Below the pieces are notes generated by a model, which had not been told where the DNA came from, searched no databases, and was given only the letters and a program-made list of their open reading frames with translations. Position numbers and translations under genes: made by a program. This document shows, in pieces, positions 13,849 through 25,969 of a DNA stretch of 64,000 bases; the stretch's first letter is position 1; every line of letters starts with the position of its first letter. The DNA is from Palaemon carinicauda (lineage: Eukaryota > Arthropoda > Malacostraca > Decapoda > Palaemonidae): NCBI RefSeq assembly GCF_036898095.1, contig NC_090729.1, positions 70,160,613-70,224,612 on the forward strand. Direction: 5' to 3'.

Positions 13849-14503
13849 TTATAAGTCATCAATATTATCCCTCATCATTTTAAGAAATCTATCTGTAGCT
13901 TTCCTTTTGGGTCTACTAGACTGGCTCGGGTGAATTGACCTACTGTTATTACACTCGTTTTGTTCTTGTGGTCTAGCCACTACCCCATTATTACTGTATC
14001 CATTCACATTCGTCTGAGCTGGAGTTTCTGACTGACTTATAGATATTTCCATTGGATACAGATTGGATATGGAATGATATTCAATTGCTCCATTTCCTTG
14101 CTTAAGTTTGACTGTTCTTACTTTATTATCAAAACCCAATACAAGTTCCAACACTCTACCCATCATCCAAAAAGGTCTTGCTTTATTTATTGCTTTAATT
14201 AGCACAATATCCCCAACTTTTATTCTATTCTCCCATTTATTTTGATACACGTTTCTACTGTGTTCCCGGAGACTTAACAAGTAATTTTAATACCAAATTG
14301 TTTTAAAGTTCTTCAGTATTTCCTCTTGGGTGTTAAGAGCTTTATCCAATGTGGATGAATCCTGTTCACCTCGCCATACATCCTCCTCATTCTTCCTCAA
14401 AACAAGAAATGAATTACTATAAAGTCTCAAGAAAGAATTTGGAGTAATGAATTCAAGGTTAGGAGTACTAGCTTTATAAGTCAGGTGTTTAGAATTTACA
14501 GCC
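13849..14503 (-). pseudogene. BEL/Pao integrase C-terminal part
   Basis: The minus strand from 14503 reads VNSKHLTYKAST, FITPNSFLRLYSNSFLVL and EDVWRGEQ. After a stop (TAA near 14287) it continues as LLSLREHSRN, WENRIKVGDIVLIKA, ARPFWMMGRVLELVLGFDNKVRTVKLKQ and YHSISNLYPMEI. This is the C-terminal domain that follows the BEL/Pao integrase core (DUF5641 type: KVGDIVLI, W-x2-GRVLEL, R-x-VKL). It completes the integrase at 26641-27430. DIRS 1 has split the gene between the two parts. The last 50 residues are Asn/Ser-rich with a basic PKRKATDRF end. Confidence 0.85.
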
Positions 14504-14529
14504 AGTTTGTTCCGTAACTGAAATACAAA

Positions 14530-14700
14530 CCACGCTATTTAATATGGGTAATTAATTTTTGGTGTAGCTGAAATGACGAGCCATTAGAATTTTTACGAGG
14601 GTTTACTACCCCACCGCTAGTTAGCGTGGGGTGGGGGGGGGGTAGTATACTTCCCCCCCCCCCCCTCACACACCTGTGCTGAGCTTCACTTTGCTATCGG
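14530..14700. repeat. DIRS 1 left inverted terminal repeat
   Basis: Reverse-complementary to 26105-26260. It includes a small palindromic addition (CCCCACCGCTAGTTAGCGTGGGG near 14612-14634, shown here in part) and a C/G homopolymer run absent or shorter in the right copy. Confidence 0.85.
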
Positions 14701-14806
14701 CTCGGGTGCTAGATAGACGTGTCTCCTATCATCCTCGCCTACACTGACAGCCATTAATCTTTGTTTGCTTTTTCTTTTTGACAGAGAGTTTGGAAGTTGA
14801 CGTGCG

Positions 14807-17800
14807 ATGTGGAAGTGTCCCGGCTTACCTGACCGCCCTTGTGGGACTTATATGTCGGCAGTCGAAACAGATCCACACACTTTATGTCCTTTTTGTAGGG
14901 GCCAATGGTGTGACAGAGATAAAGTATGTGGTGAGTGCAGGGAGTGGTCTACCCCCCAGTGGGAGAGGTTTTCCCGGTGCCGGAAGAAGTCGAAACGGGA
15001 TATTTCTCCTTCAAGGGCTTCCTTGAAGAGAGAAAACCCCAAGGACTCTTCTTCCATAGCCAAAACCTCCTCCGAAGCTCCCACTCAATCGGCTTCTTCC
15101 AAGAGGCCGGCAAGTGGTAGCGTAGGCCTCATTTCTGTTAACCAATCTCGGGGTTTGGGAGAGGGAGTTGCCTCCCATAGCGAGGCAGCTCCTCCTCCTC
15201 TCCCGGGGGAGGATTTAATTTCTTATGTTGCTAATGATGATTTGTTACAGCTTTGGGCTTCCTTGGGGCTTCAGGGCTCGCCCTCCAAGGAAGCCCTGTT
15301 TGACATAATCAGGTTAGGGGCAGTTGTCAAACAGTCGCCGACGTTAGCAGAGGTTGATCTTCTGTCTATCGTCGACGTTGTTGTGGCAGAGGCTTCTGAT
15401 GAGTTATCTCAAACCTCTGCTCCTGGTGCTGATGTAGCTGAAGACTTACCTCCCCCCTCCGAACATCCTTCGAGGGAGGAACTAAGTCCAACAATCTCTC
15501 CTGCAGGTGATTCTCCCCCCCTGTGGGAGTTCACTGACAGAGACTCCTCTTCGGACTGCCGACGGTCTACCTGCTGCCCCCAGAGGGCGTATAAGGCATA
15601 AGGCCCGCCTTCCCCTTCGCCGTAGAAGCCTTCCTTCACCTCACAAGGGTGTTAGGAGGCGCCTCTTCGGCTCGTTTTCGCCGCAGTCCGCTGCAGAGGA
15701 ACCTCGTCGCCGTTCACCTGCCCTTCTAGCTACATCCCTGGACCTGTCCGCTGATCGTTCGCAATCTCCTACTCCTGCCAGACCGGCTGACCTGCCGTCG
15801 CCCTTCCTAGCTGCCGACGCGCTGTGGGCGCCCACGCATCCTGCGATCAAACAGGCCACGGTCCCTTCTGGGCAAAAGGGACTTGTTCACATTGTAGCAA
15901 AGTCCCTTAAGTGCCAGGTATCACCTGCGCGCCAACGTTCTCCTGCGCGCTATTGCGCGCAAGCGCTCTACAGTTGCTGACCCGGATACAATGCACCAGC
16001 GAGTACCTGTTCCTGAGACTTCGCGCCAGCGCTCGCCTGTGCGCCAGCGTTCTCCTGCTCGCCAGTGCGCCACGGCGCGCCCGTATCCTGATGCGAGCCA
16101 TGCGCGCCCTGGATCTCCTACGCGCCAGCGCTCACCTGCGCGCCAACGTTCACCCGCGCGCCCACGATCTTCAGATCTGGGCGCAGGAGGGAAGATACCA
16201 TCTTCCCCTGCTCGCCAGCGATCTCCTACGCGCCATCAGACCCCTCCTGCTCGCTAGCATTCTCCTACGTGCCCTCGAGCTCCACGCTCGTTCGCCCATC
16301 GTAGATGTGCGCCCTCGTGCGTGCCCGCTCGCAAGGGAGGTTTCCCCTGCACGTGCACGCCCAACACTTTCACCCTCACGGGCTCAGAAGGATCCTGCGC
16401 GTCCACGCGCTCGCGTGCAATCGCCTCCACGCGCGCGAACGCTTGTTCAACCTGCTGCGCGCCCTAGGCTTTCTCCAGAACGCGCCACTGCCCGCCTTAG
16501 GCTTTCTCCAGAATGCGCCACTACACGGCCTAGGCTTTCACCAGAACGCGCCACTGCCCGCCCTAGGCTTTCTCCAGAACGCGCCACTGATCGCCTACGT
16601 GCCCACGCGCTCTATTGCCACTGCGCGCCCTAGGCTTTCTCCAGAACGCCCACTGCCCGCCCTAGGCTTTCTCCAGAACGCGCCACTGATCGCCTACGTG
16701 CCCACGCGCTCTATTGCCCCTGCGTGCCATCGCTCGCCAGCGCGTCAACGCGCTCCCTCGCCTGTGCGCCATCGCTCGCCTGCGCGCCCAGGCGCACCCT
16801 CGCCATCACCCCCGTGCACCCTTGCCATCACGCCCGCATGCGCGCGCGAACCGAATAAGAACTTATCACGCGAGCGCCAGCGCGACCACCAGCAAGATTC
16901 GCAGCGGGATTTCCAGCGCAGTCCCACGCGCGAGGCTGCAGGACCGCGAGCAATCAGGTCATCTCCTTCACGTCCCCCCCCCTCCCCCCCACAAGCGCAG
17001 ACCAGCACGCTCGCTGGAGGGCGGGAGAACACCGGATAGGTTCAGGAACTTGCATTCATCCCCTTCTTCTTTTCAGGAAGACCCTATTGTGGTTTCTACT
17101 CCTAGGGATCAAACGATCCCCTTCCCTCCAGAGGGAGTCTCTGACAGCGCCGCTGTCAGTAAGCAGCCATGGTTTGGGTCCCTTGTCAGAGCTGTCATCA
17201 GGCCTTTAAGCCTGCCTTCTCTGAATTGTGCCTCAAATCAGCGGCAGTACCGACCCCCCTGAAGAGGAAGAGTGGAGTAGACGACATGGTGACTTCCCCA
17301 AGGGTTAAGCTGGCTCCTCGGAAGTCTTTGAGGAAGGCTCCCTCCCCCCCCCCAGACTTTCTCTGCTTCCCCTTCGGACGAAGATATTCTGTCCTCAGTT
17401 GATTCTCGTGAGGTGAGGCGTTCCCCCATCGCACCAATGGGAAAAACCCCACCTCACGTAGAGGAGTCTTCTCGGGTAGGGGTGGAGAAGAGCCTCCCGC
17501 CATCGCTGTTGGAGTCCTGTATCCCTCCCAGGAGGGAGTAGAAGGACTCTAAGACTGTTCCTAAGTCGTCCTCGAGGATGAGACCAGAGCCAGCCAAACC
17601 CGCGGAGAACGTCCACGAGTCCCCCCAAGAAGAGCCTTTGGGGACAGGAGACGTTGCTGCCAGCCCTACAGGAGGAGAGCTACGGGAGTCGGAATATGCG
17701 TTCTGGCAAGTTCTGACTCTGATGAGGAATCTCAATGGGTTCTCAGATCCTGAAATTCCCCCTCGAGAGGGCAAGGACACGGTCCTGGACCGAGTCTTCG

Positions 17801-18649
17801 GCACTCAGAAGCCCCCTAAGGCCAGTGCGGCTCTTCCTTGGTCCCAAGGGGTCAAGAGTGCCAGAGATAAGGTTGAGGGCCAGCTCCCCGAGCTTGCCTC
17901 CTCCAGCCGTTCCAGCACCGGCAACAAACTCCTCCCGCCTCCTCGTGTCCATCAGAGGAGGTACTTTGAGATCATGGAGGAGTCTTGTTTAGCTCTTCCA
18001 TTACACCACTCTTTGGAAGAGCTTACCAAGGGAGTCCCTCAAGAAAGACTCACCAGCCGGCAAGTGTCTTTCTCGGCCTCGGAGATCCTCGGTCAGGAGA
18101 AGGTAGCGAAGTGTGCCATGCAGGCAACTTTGTGGCTGGATATCTGGCTGGGGTCTCGGCATCCTGCTACGATCTGAGGACCTGTCCAAGGAGAGTACCA
18201 GGAAGGCCTAGGAGACCTTCCTTATATCAGGCACACGTACCATAAAGTTTCTAGCCCACCAAGTCACTAACTTGTGGGAAAATTCCATCTTGAAGCCTCG
18301 TGATGTGGTGTCTGAGAGATTTCACGCGAAGGTCCCCAGCACCGAGGTTAGCAGACTCAGACATTCCTCCATCTTGGGGAGGAACTTGTTTGAGCCGAAA
18401 GATGTGGAACAGGCAGCTGAGAGGTGGAGGAAGTCCAACCAGGACTCTCTCCTACATAGGGCTCTTACATCGAAGCCCTATAAACCACCTCCAGCACCCC
18501 AACAACCTCGCACGTCCAAGACAACAAAACCGGCAGTGGCAGCAAAGGCAACGGTGTCGAAGCCCTTTCCTTTCAAGGACAGGAAAGCCAAGAAGTCCTC
18601 CAGGGGAGGGAAAAATCCTAGAGGGAGTGGCCGAGGCCGCAAGCGCTAG
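14807..18649 (+). pseudogene. DIRS 1 gag-like region, frame-shifted
   Basis: It starts at ATG 14807 with MWKCPGLPDRPCG and a Cys-rich head (LCPFCRGQWCDRD, VCGECREWS) that looks like a zinc-binding module of DIRS gag proteins. Ser/Glu-rich sequence runs to about 15600. At 15900-16850 there is a GC-rich block of short Arg-Ser-Pro/Ala repeats (RQRSPAR) that stays open in several frames. The C-terminal part is at 17578-18177 (ESEYAFWQVLTLMRNLNGF, HHSLEELTKGVP). After a frameshift it continues at 18272-18649 (MWENSILKPRD, SRLRHSSILGRNLFEPKDVE, ending in a basic GGKNPRGSGRGRKR tail). Role inferred: nucleic-acid-binding structural protein. At least three frame changes make it non-functional. Confidence 0.72.
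15900..16850 (+). repeat. GC-rich tandem repeats inside DIRS 1 gag
   Basis: Reiterated CGCGCCAGCGCTC-like units give way near 16460-16700 to a unit built around CGCCCTAGGCTTTCTCCAGA followed by ACGCGCCACTG, repeated five to six times. Base composition is far from the AT-rich surroundings. Confidence 0.85.
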
Positions 18650-18849
18650 GATTGGCAGTCTCCCCGCATGTCCACCAGTGGGGGGATGCCTACAAAGTTG
18701 CGCGATCGGGTAGCAGCAACTCGGGGCCGATGCCTGGACGATTTCTGTAATCAGTTAAGGTTATCGCGTCCCGTTCACAACATCTCTACCTCCCCTGACC
18801 GCGAATCCAGTGTCGTTGAGCTCCCTTGCCATGGAATCGGCAAGGGGGT

Positions 18850-20412
18850 AAGCCCTTCTGGCAGAAGTCGAGACCATGTTGAAGAAGGGCGCTCTCCAGG
18901 AGGTCATCGACGGCTCCCCCAGATTCTTCAGTCGACTCTCTCTTGTAAGGAAGGCGTCTGGAGGCTGGAGACCAGTCATCGACCTCTCAGCCCTAAACAG
19001 GTTTGTCAAGCAGACCCCGTTCAGTATGGAGACGGCAGACACGGTCAGACTCGCAGTGAGACCCCAAGACTACCATGTGTACACTGGATCTGAAGGACGC
19101 GTACTTCTAGATCCCAGTCCATCCGTCTTCAAGGAAGTACTTAAGATTCAGCCTAGACAACAATATCTACCAGTTCAAGGTGCTGTGTTTCGGTCTCTCC
19201 ACAGCACCCCAGGTTTTCACCAAAGTGTTCACCCTGATATCATCGTGGGCACACAGGATCGGCATCCGTCTCCTCCGTTATCTGGACGACTGGCTGATCC
19301 TAGCAGACTCGGAGTCGACCCTTCATCGACACCGAGACAAACTTCTCGGACTTTGCCAAGATCTGGGGATCATGGTAAATCTCGAGAAGTCCTCTCTGCT
19401 TCCTACTCAAAGACTGTTATATCTAGGCATGATCTTAGACACCAATCTCCACAAAGCCTTCCCATCAGACAACAGGATAGCAAGGCTGAGGAGGGTCACA
19501 AGTCCTTACCTCAGACGAGACGAACTCCCAGCCTAATCTTGGTTACGTCTTCTCGGTCACCTCTCATCCTTGGCCTGTCTAGTTCCCAATGGTCGCCTCA
19601 GAATGAGATCTCTGCAATGGCGACTCAAGTCTCGGTGTAATCAAGGACACGATTCCCCGGACGTCATGGTCCCTATGGGGTCCGCGGAACGGACGGACCT
19701 TCAGTGGTGGGTGACAGACGAGAACCTACGAAAGGGAGTGGATCTTCTCGTCCTCCCCCGGGATTTGATGCTGTTCTCGGACGCCTCAAAGAAAGGGTGG
19801 GGGCCCCACTTTCTGAACCACAGGACCTCAGGCCTGTGGTCAGAATCAGAAAAGTGCCTCCACATAAACCTGCTAGAAATGAAGGCCGTGTTCCTGGCCC
19901 TTCAACAGTTCCAACAATACCTGGCGGGTCACTCTGTGGTGGTGATGAGTGACAACACCACAGTAGTGGGTTACATCAACAAGCAGGGAGGCACCTTTTC
20001 GGAGCAGCTATCCCATCTTGCAGTAGAGATACTGAGATGGACCGAAGTCCACTCGATTCCACTATCGGCTCGCTTCATTCCAGGCAAAGGGAATGTGCTC
20101 GCCGACAGTCTGAGCAGAGCGTCTCATAGTGAGTACCGAGTGGTCTTTAGATCATCTAGTAGCCAACAAAGTCCTGACTTTGTGGGGTTCCCTGACTGTG
20201 GATCTGTTCGCTACAGCGTTGAACTTCAAGCTCCCTCTGTACTGCTCCCCAGTCCCGGACCCCAAGGCACTCTGGCAAGATGCTTTCCAACAATGGTGGG
20301 ACAACATTGACGTGTACGCCTTTCCCCCGTTCTGTCTGATGAGGAGGGTACTCAACAAGACCAGAACATTGGTCAATCTCTTGATGACTCTGATAGCTCC
20401 GCTATGGCATTA
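18850..20412 (+). pseudogene. DIRS 1 reverse transcriptase and RNase H
   Basis: RT begins MLKKGALQEVIDGSPRFFSR with GGWRPVIDLSALNRFVKQTP (18876). It changes frame near 19070 to LDLKDAYF, where TAG stops the frame (about 19108). It resumes with CFGLSTAPQVFTKVF and the active site RYLDDWLILAD (intact aspartates). RNase H follows: LMLFSDASKKGWG, LLEMKAVFLAL, VVVMSDNTTVVGYINKQGG and PGKGNVLADSLSR. Another frameshift near 20130 leads to STEWSLDHLV, TVDLFATALNFKLPLYCSPV and WDNIDVYAFPPF, the conserved segment after RNase H in this group. The frame is interrupted at a TA by the Tigger (20411-20412) and continues after 24319. Confidence 0.88.
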
Positions 20413-21084
20413 CAGTGAACCCTCGTTTATCGCGGTAGATAGGTTCCAGACGCGGGCGCGATAGGTGAAAATCCGCGAAGTAGTGACATCATATTTACCT
20501 ATTTATTTAACATGTATATTCGGACTTTTAAAACCTTCCCTTGTACGTAGTACTGTTAACAAACCTACCTTTAATGTACAGAACACTTAATGCATGTACT
20601 AAAGCACCCTAAACTAAAACAGGCACAAATATTAAAGGCGATTTTATATCATGCGTTTCCTAAACACCTAAAAAGCACGATAAAAAATGGCAACCAATGT
20701 TTTGTTTACGTTCATCTCTGATCATAATGAAGAAACAAACTCATTTAGGGTACACATATATGTATAGGTTAGTTTTTGCATCGATTATATTGATTATACA
20801 GTACTGTATGTTGATTTTTTTATTACCAATGTTTTAGTTTACGTATTTTTCTTAGGACTTCCAAATGAAATCTTTTTCTTTATGACGCCGCCTTAAAAGA
20901 CGGCGTGTACGCTCAGTAAACAACCACGCTCAGAACAAACAAGGCATTTAACACGCATGATGATAGTGATAAATAATGATACAGTACATACAGTATTTAC
21001 AGTAAAAGCATTTACAAAATATGTTACCTTACAAATATAAATTATACAGTACTGTATTGTACGTAGCAAAGCAGGAAAACAATT

Positions 21085-21089
<5 letters not shown>

Positions 21090-21165
<76 letters not shown>
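21090..21165. repeat. (GA)n microsatellite in Tigger
   Basis: About 37 uninterrupted AG units lie between the left end of the Tigger and its transposase gene. Confidence 0.95.
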
Positions 21166-21167
<2 letters not shown>

Positions 21168-21463
21168 TTTTTTTTTATTGTTTTACGTACGTAAATGTAA
21201 ATTTTAAACAAAAAAAATATGATAGGTTACAACATGTAGACTTTTAAAACCTTCCCTTTAACTTAATGCCTACAGTACGTACATTACTAAACTATAAAAC
21301 AGGCAGTAAGAATATTAAAGTAAAAAATAAAGATTGTTACTGTACTCACCACGAAAGAAGTTGAAGAAAAACTTGAATGGTGATGGCGATGAATTTGCTG
21401 CACAGTAGAAATGATGATGATGAAGCTGATGATGTGTTCTACTGTGCAGTCAATGATAGTATT

Positions 21464-23326
21464 TTACGTCTCTTCAGACGGAGGTGTCTTTTCCTGGGAC
21501 ACCTCTTCAACTTCTTCAATTTCTTCCGAAGGCGTACTAGCAGGAGGAACTGGCTCTTTTTTGCGAGGCTGGAAAAACATTGTGATCGGAAGTTGCTGCC
21601 GCTGCTTCCTTTTTCGCTCTAAGAGCATCCTGTAGGGAGTCATGATGTCATCGACCTTGTTGGAGAATTGCATAGACCGAACCATATCCTCGTCCCACTC
21701 TTGTAACATTTCTTTCGCCTCCTTGATATGGTTGCAGAACTTGGCAAGCCGTTCTAATGTTAAGCCCGTTTCTTCAACATTTTCTTGGGTCTCTTCCTGG
21801 GTATCACTCACTTCCTCACTTGCCGATTTCGTCAGGTCTTCGAGGTCTGCGTCAGTTAGGGGCTGGGAATGGCAGTCCAACAACTCGTCGACGTCTTCAG
21901 TCGTCATGTCGCCAAACCCGTCACCTCCAATTATGGCAGCCAACTGCACAGATTTCCTTATTGCAGAGTGTTGGATTTCCGACGGAGTAAATCCCTTGTC
22001 GTCGTAAACAATATCGGGCCACAACTTCTTCCAGCTCGCATTCACGGTTGCAGGTTTCATCTCTTGAAGTGCCTTCTGAATATTCTGCAGGCACGTGGCT
22101 ATGGTGTACTGCCGCCAGTACGCCTTCAAGTTGAAATCTTCATCCTCGTCATCTTGGGCAGCATCCACACACGCAACGAGGTCCGCCAAGGTGTTCTTCG
22201 TGTAGAGGGCCTTGAACGCCCTGATAACCCCCTGGTCCATCGGTTGAATTAATGACGTGGTGTTGGGTGGCAGGAACTCAACCTGAATGCCCTCATGCGA
22301 CAGGTCATTTGCTTGTCCACCAGCGTTATCCATAAGGAGAAGGATCTTGAATGGCAAGCCCTTCTCTACGAGATATTTGCTGACTTGCGGGATAAAACAC
22401 TGGTGGAACCAGTTGGAGGTCAGCATCTTCATAATCCATGCTTTTTGATTATGCATCCAGTACACGGGAAGGAGATTCTTATTTTTATTTTTCAAAGCGC
22501 GAGGATTTTTCGACTTATAAATAAGCCCCGGCTTTAACAAAAATCCAGCAGCATTGCCACACATCACGAGGGTAACGCGATCCTTGAATGCCTTAAAGCC
22601 AGAGGCTTTGGCTTCCTCTTTGAACAGGAAAGTTCGCGACGGCATTCTCTTCCAAAACAAGCCAGTCTCATCCATATTAAAGACTTGTTCCGGCTTGTAT
22701 CCACCTTCGGCGATAATATTCTTGAACGTCTGGTTCACGTAAGTTTCAGCAGCGGCAGTGTCAGCGGAAGCAGACTCCCCATGCAGGGAAACCCTTTTCA
22801 GGGCGAAGCGTTTCTGAAACTTCGCGAACCATCCTTTGCTTGCGGAAAAACGTTTCTGAGGCTGGGAATCAGTGGATGTCCCTGGTTGAGGATCATCTGC
22901 ATCATCATCATCTTCAGCATGGTTGCCGTCGTCGTCTTTAGGTTCCTTTGCAGCAAAATTCTCATATAAACTCAAAGCCTTTGTTTGGATGGTGTTCGTA
23001 TCCAACGCTATGTTCTTCTTCCGGCAGTCGGCAATCCACACAGCTAAAGCACCTTCCATGCGTACGATCGTTTTATTACGCGTTGTAACGACTCGCTTCG
23101 CTGATCTGCTAAAGGTGATTGCAGCCGTCTTTCTAATGTTCGCCTCGTCCTTTTTGATATAGCGAACGGTGGATTCGTTGATGCCAAAATGGCGGCCGGC
23201 GGCCGCGTAACTTCTACCATCTTTTAACATGTAGAGAAGCGTAACCTTCTCAGCTATCGTCATCATCCTTCGGTGGCGTTTAGGCTCACTACCAGCCTTA
23301 AGAGAAGCAGAACGCTTGGGAGCCAT
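21464..23326 (-). CDS. Tigger transposase, 620 aa, intact
   Basis: Cut-and-paste transposase of the pogo/Tigger group, acting in the nucleus on its TIRs. Residues 1-70 carry a basic start and a psq-type helix-turn-helix (RMMTIAEKVTLLYMLKDGRS, HFGINESTVRYIKK). A CENP-B-type second DNA-binding unit (WFAKFQKRFALKRVSLHGES) follows an acidic linker. The DDE_1 core has catalytic Asp in VFNMDETGLFWK, in ILLLMDNAGGQ and in TTSLIQPMDQGVI, with 30 residues between the last two (DD30D). The C-terminus is acidic with a KQRQQLPITMFF motif shared with the broken copy at 1-1593. ATG at 23324-23326 (reverse) has no competing upstream start. There is no disabling change, so it may be recently active. Confidence 0.93.
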   Translation of the reverse strand: MAPKRSASLKAGSEPKRHRRMMTIAEKVTLLYMLKDGRSYAAAGRHFGINESTVRYIKKDEANIRKTAAITFSRSAKRVVTTRNKTIVRMEGALAVWIADCRKKNIALDTNTIQTKALSLYENFAAKEPKDDDGNHAEDDDDADDPQPGTSTDSQPQKRFSASKGWFAKFQKRFALKRVSLHGESASADTAAAETYVNQTFKNIIAEGGYKPEQVFNMDETGLFWKRMPSRTFLFKEEAKASGFKAFKDRVTLVMCGNAAGFLLKPGLIYKSKNPRALKNKNKNLLPVYWMHNQKAWIMKMLTSNWFHQCFIPQVSKYLVEKGLPFKILLLMDNAGGQANDLSHEGIQVEFLPPNTTSLIQPMDQGVIRAFKALYTKNTLADLVACVDAAQDDEDEDFNLKAYWRQYTIATCLQNIQKALQEMKPATVNASWKKLWPDIVYDDKGFTPSEIQHSAIRKSVQLAAIIGGDGFGDMTTEDVDELLDCHSQPLTDADLEDLTKSASEEVSDTQEETQENVEETGLTLERLAKFCNHIKEAKEMLQEWDEDMVRSMQFSNKVDDIMTPYRMLLERKRKQRQQLPITMFFQPRKKEPVPPASTPSEEIEEVEEVSQEKTPPSEET

Positions 23327-23659
23327 TACAGTAGGATTTACGTACAGTACTGTAACAAAAAGTTCAACTTAAATAGGTCGCACACAGCACAGATTAAACT
23401 TCACAAACTTAAGAACGTCTACTCAGCGATACGCGGTAACAGAGAGTGAACGATCCAGCCCCGCGAGAACTTTGATGCTGCGGGTAGAAGATGCGGGCAA
23501 AACACCAATCACAGGCTAGATAACAAAACTTGAGTTCTGATTCGTCATCTATCAGCGCTTGAACCAATCACAACCCGTCTTACAGTACTATGATGCTTTG
23601 GTTACCTACTCATAGAAGATGCCCCGCGCATACTGAACGTACGTAGATTAAGTACAATA

Positions 23660-23808
23660 CCGTAATAATAATAAATAATGATAATAATACTGTACAGTAA
23701 TAATAATAATAATAATGATAATAATAATAACAATAATAATTTTATTAACAACAACAACAATAATAATAATAATAACAATAATAATAAAAATTTACGTACG
23801 CTATTTTA

Positions 23809-23852
<44 letters not shown>
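23660..23852. repeat. (TAA)n-rich run followed by (TC)n
   Basis: Imperfect AAT/ATA/ACA trinucleotides span 23660-23790. Seventeen to eighteen TC units follow at 23817-23852. Non-coding part of the Tigger element. Confidence 0.9.
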
Positions 23853-23858
<6 letters not shown>

Positions 23859-24319
23859 TTATTCGAAATGTGATTTTTGCAACAAAGAATATTATTGGAT
23901 GCAGTACTGTACTACGTACGTATACATACAAAAGATTCATGGAAAAGAAGCACATCCATTACAGTACACACCATTCTAATATGGTATGACTGCATCTGAT
24001 TTGCGTTTCATGTTCGATTTAATTTTACTACGTACTGAATTATCGTATGATCACATTCTCTTTTCGTGTTTTATTTCTTTCTGTGCTGAATTATATATCA
24101 TATGTAATGCAATGAACAATCAGTAAGAGCAGATATTACTAATTACAGTATTAATGGAATTACAGGTAACAAAATATCGTATTTGGGGGTCTTCAGATTT
24201 CGCGGTATTTTCGAATTTTCCGGAAAATCCGCGATATGTATATATATATGGGTTATGGAAAAACCCCGCGAAGTGGTGAATCCGCGATTGTCGAACCGCG
24301 AAGTAGCGAGGGTTCACTG

Positions 24320-25486
24320 TACGTGGAATGGTTTCCATACCTTCTGCAACACCTGACGGAGGTCCCGAGAGAACTCCTTCCACGACGCGAGCTATTCAAA
24401 CAACCACACGCCAACATCTTTCACAAAGCCGTAGCTTCGCTTCAGCTTCACACCTGGAGACTATCCAGCATCTCCTCGCAGAGAGAGGATTTTTGCAACA
24501 AGTTGCGGAAAGGATGTCTGGACACCTGCGAAGGTCATCCGCAGGGGTCTACCAGGCAAAGTGGAGAGTTTTCTGTAGTTGGTGTCGTGGAAGGGGTATC
24601 TCTCCACTCGATGCCACTATTCCAGCAATAGCGGAGTTCTTCGTGTATTTGCGAGAAGAAATGTGCCTTTCAGTCTCGGCAGTGAAAGGCTATCGCTCAG
24701 CCTTAAGTCTCGCCTTTAGGCTCAAAGGAGTGGACATTTCTTCTTCGCTGGAACTTTCCTTACTCATACGAAGCTATGAACTTACCTGCCCTCAGTCGGA
24801 AGTGAGACCTCCTCCATGGAACGTGGTTCGAGTTCTCAGGTCTCTGAAGAGACCTCCCTTCGAACCATTACGCCAGGCTTCAGATCGCCACCTAACTTGG
24901 AAGACGGTGTTCCTACTTGCGTTGGCTTCGGCCAAACGAGTTGGGGAACTGCATGGTCTCTCGTATGACATCGCCCATTCAAGGGGATGGGGGGAGGTAA
25001 CGTTCAGATTCGTCCCTTAGTTTGTAGCTAAGAGTGCCAGACCCTCGGTTTGACTCTTTCCGGATTTTGAGTCTTCGTTCCGTAACAGATGACCCAGACC
25101 ATTTCCTACTGTGCCCAGTAAGGAGTCTGAGGCTCTATCTTAAGAGAACAGCTGCAATTCGTCCTCAAGTGCAAGCATTGTTTGTAAGCATTGGGAGGAC
25201 AAAGAGGAGAGTCACCAAGAATACCATCTAAGCTTGGATTCGTAGGGTAATCCATCATTCCCTGAATCCCGACCCTCCTCCGTTACGTTGCCCTAGAGCA
25301 CATGATGTCAGGGGCATAGCTACGTCCCTGGCCTTCAAAAAGAACTACTCGGTGACGCAGGTTCTACAAGCAGGGGTGTGGAAGCGTCAGACGACCTTCA
25401 CAGCCCACTACCTGCAAGACGTGACCCACAGGAGGCTCGATACGTTCTCTATCGGCCCTTTGGTGGCTGCACAACAGCTGGTTTAA
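24320..25486 (+). pseudogene. DIRS 1 RNase H-side tail and tyrosine recombinase
   Basis: The RT/RNase H frame resumes as YVEWFPYLLQHLTEVPREL and overlaps the recombinase frame starting near 24328. The recombinase reads SSAGVYQAKWRVFCSWC (core-binding part), EFFVYLREE and VKGYRSALSLAF. Then comes LALASAKRVGELHGLS with the catalytic Arg of box A. TAG at 25018-25020, a frameshift, and TAA at 25229-25231 interrupt it. The last part has HDVRGIATSLAF (His-x-x-Arg, box B) and TFTAHYLQDV with the likely nucleophile Tyr, ending at TAA 25484-25486. Family role: integration of a circular DNA intermediate without target duplication. Confidence 0.86.
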
Positions 25487-25969
25487 ACCTCAGGCTCCTT
25501 AATGGACAGGTAGCAGAGGGTTGAGGGCATTGTTACCCGGTTTTAGTCTGCATGAATGAAAAGGTATGTCTGGCCCTTATTCTTTTCTTCATCCTCCCCT
25601 CTCGTTGAAAGCAGCATCCTGGGTTCTCTGCACAGCTGACCTCAAACCACTGCAGGTAAACCATGTTCCCTTGTGTTCCTAGTATTAAGCTAATACTGTC
25701 ACGTCGTCATACCCTGACGAGGTGGTATTGGGAGAGTCCTAGCCTTAAATTCCATCTAAAGAACTTCAGGTCAACCCCCTAGGACGTTTCACACTTCATT
25801 CCTCCACACACAGCTTACGTAGGCCGCAGCCCTTGCAGAGCAAGGTGCTAGCGAGGTGCAGGGACTCCTTATCGTTGAGTACCAACACATTCAGATACTG
25901 AGTCCCCGGGCAAAAAGCCAAAAGTCAGTAATGGCTGGGACTTACCACCCTACCTAAGGGTTGAGTCAC

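Larger units (their letters stand above)
20413..24319 (-). mobile_element. Complete Tigger/pogo-type DNA transposon nested in DIRS 1
   Basis: The ends are CAGTGAACCCTCG at 20413 and its complement ending at 24319. TA occurs on both sides (20411-20412 and 24320-24321). The element is 3907 bp and carries one intact transposase. Subterminal CCGCGAAGTAGTGA-like blocks recur at both ends. Element plus duplicated TA is 3909 bp, a multiple of three, so the DIRS reading frame LWHY continues in the same frame as VEWFPYLLQHL after the insertion. GA/TC tracts lie at 21090-21165 and 23817-23852, and an ATA/TAA-rich run at 23660-23790. Confidence 0.93.

Noticed and set aside
15507..17039. Overlapping long Arg/Ser/Pro/Ala-rich frames in DIRS 1
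   Set aside because: A GC-rich short tandem repeat leaves several frames open at once. At most one is the gag frame, so the others are not annotated.
21377..23162. Several + strand open frames
   Set aside because: Antisense shadows of the intact Tigger transposase on the minus strand.
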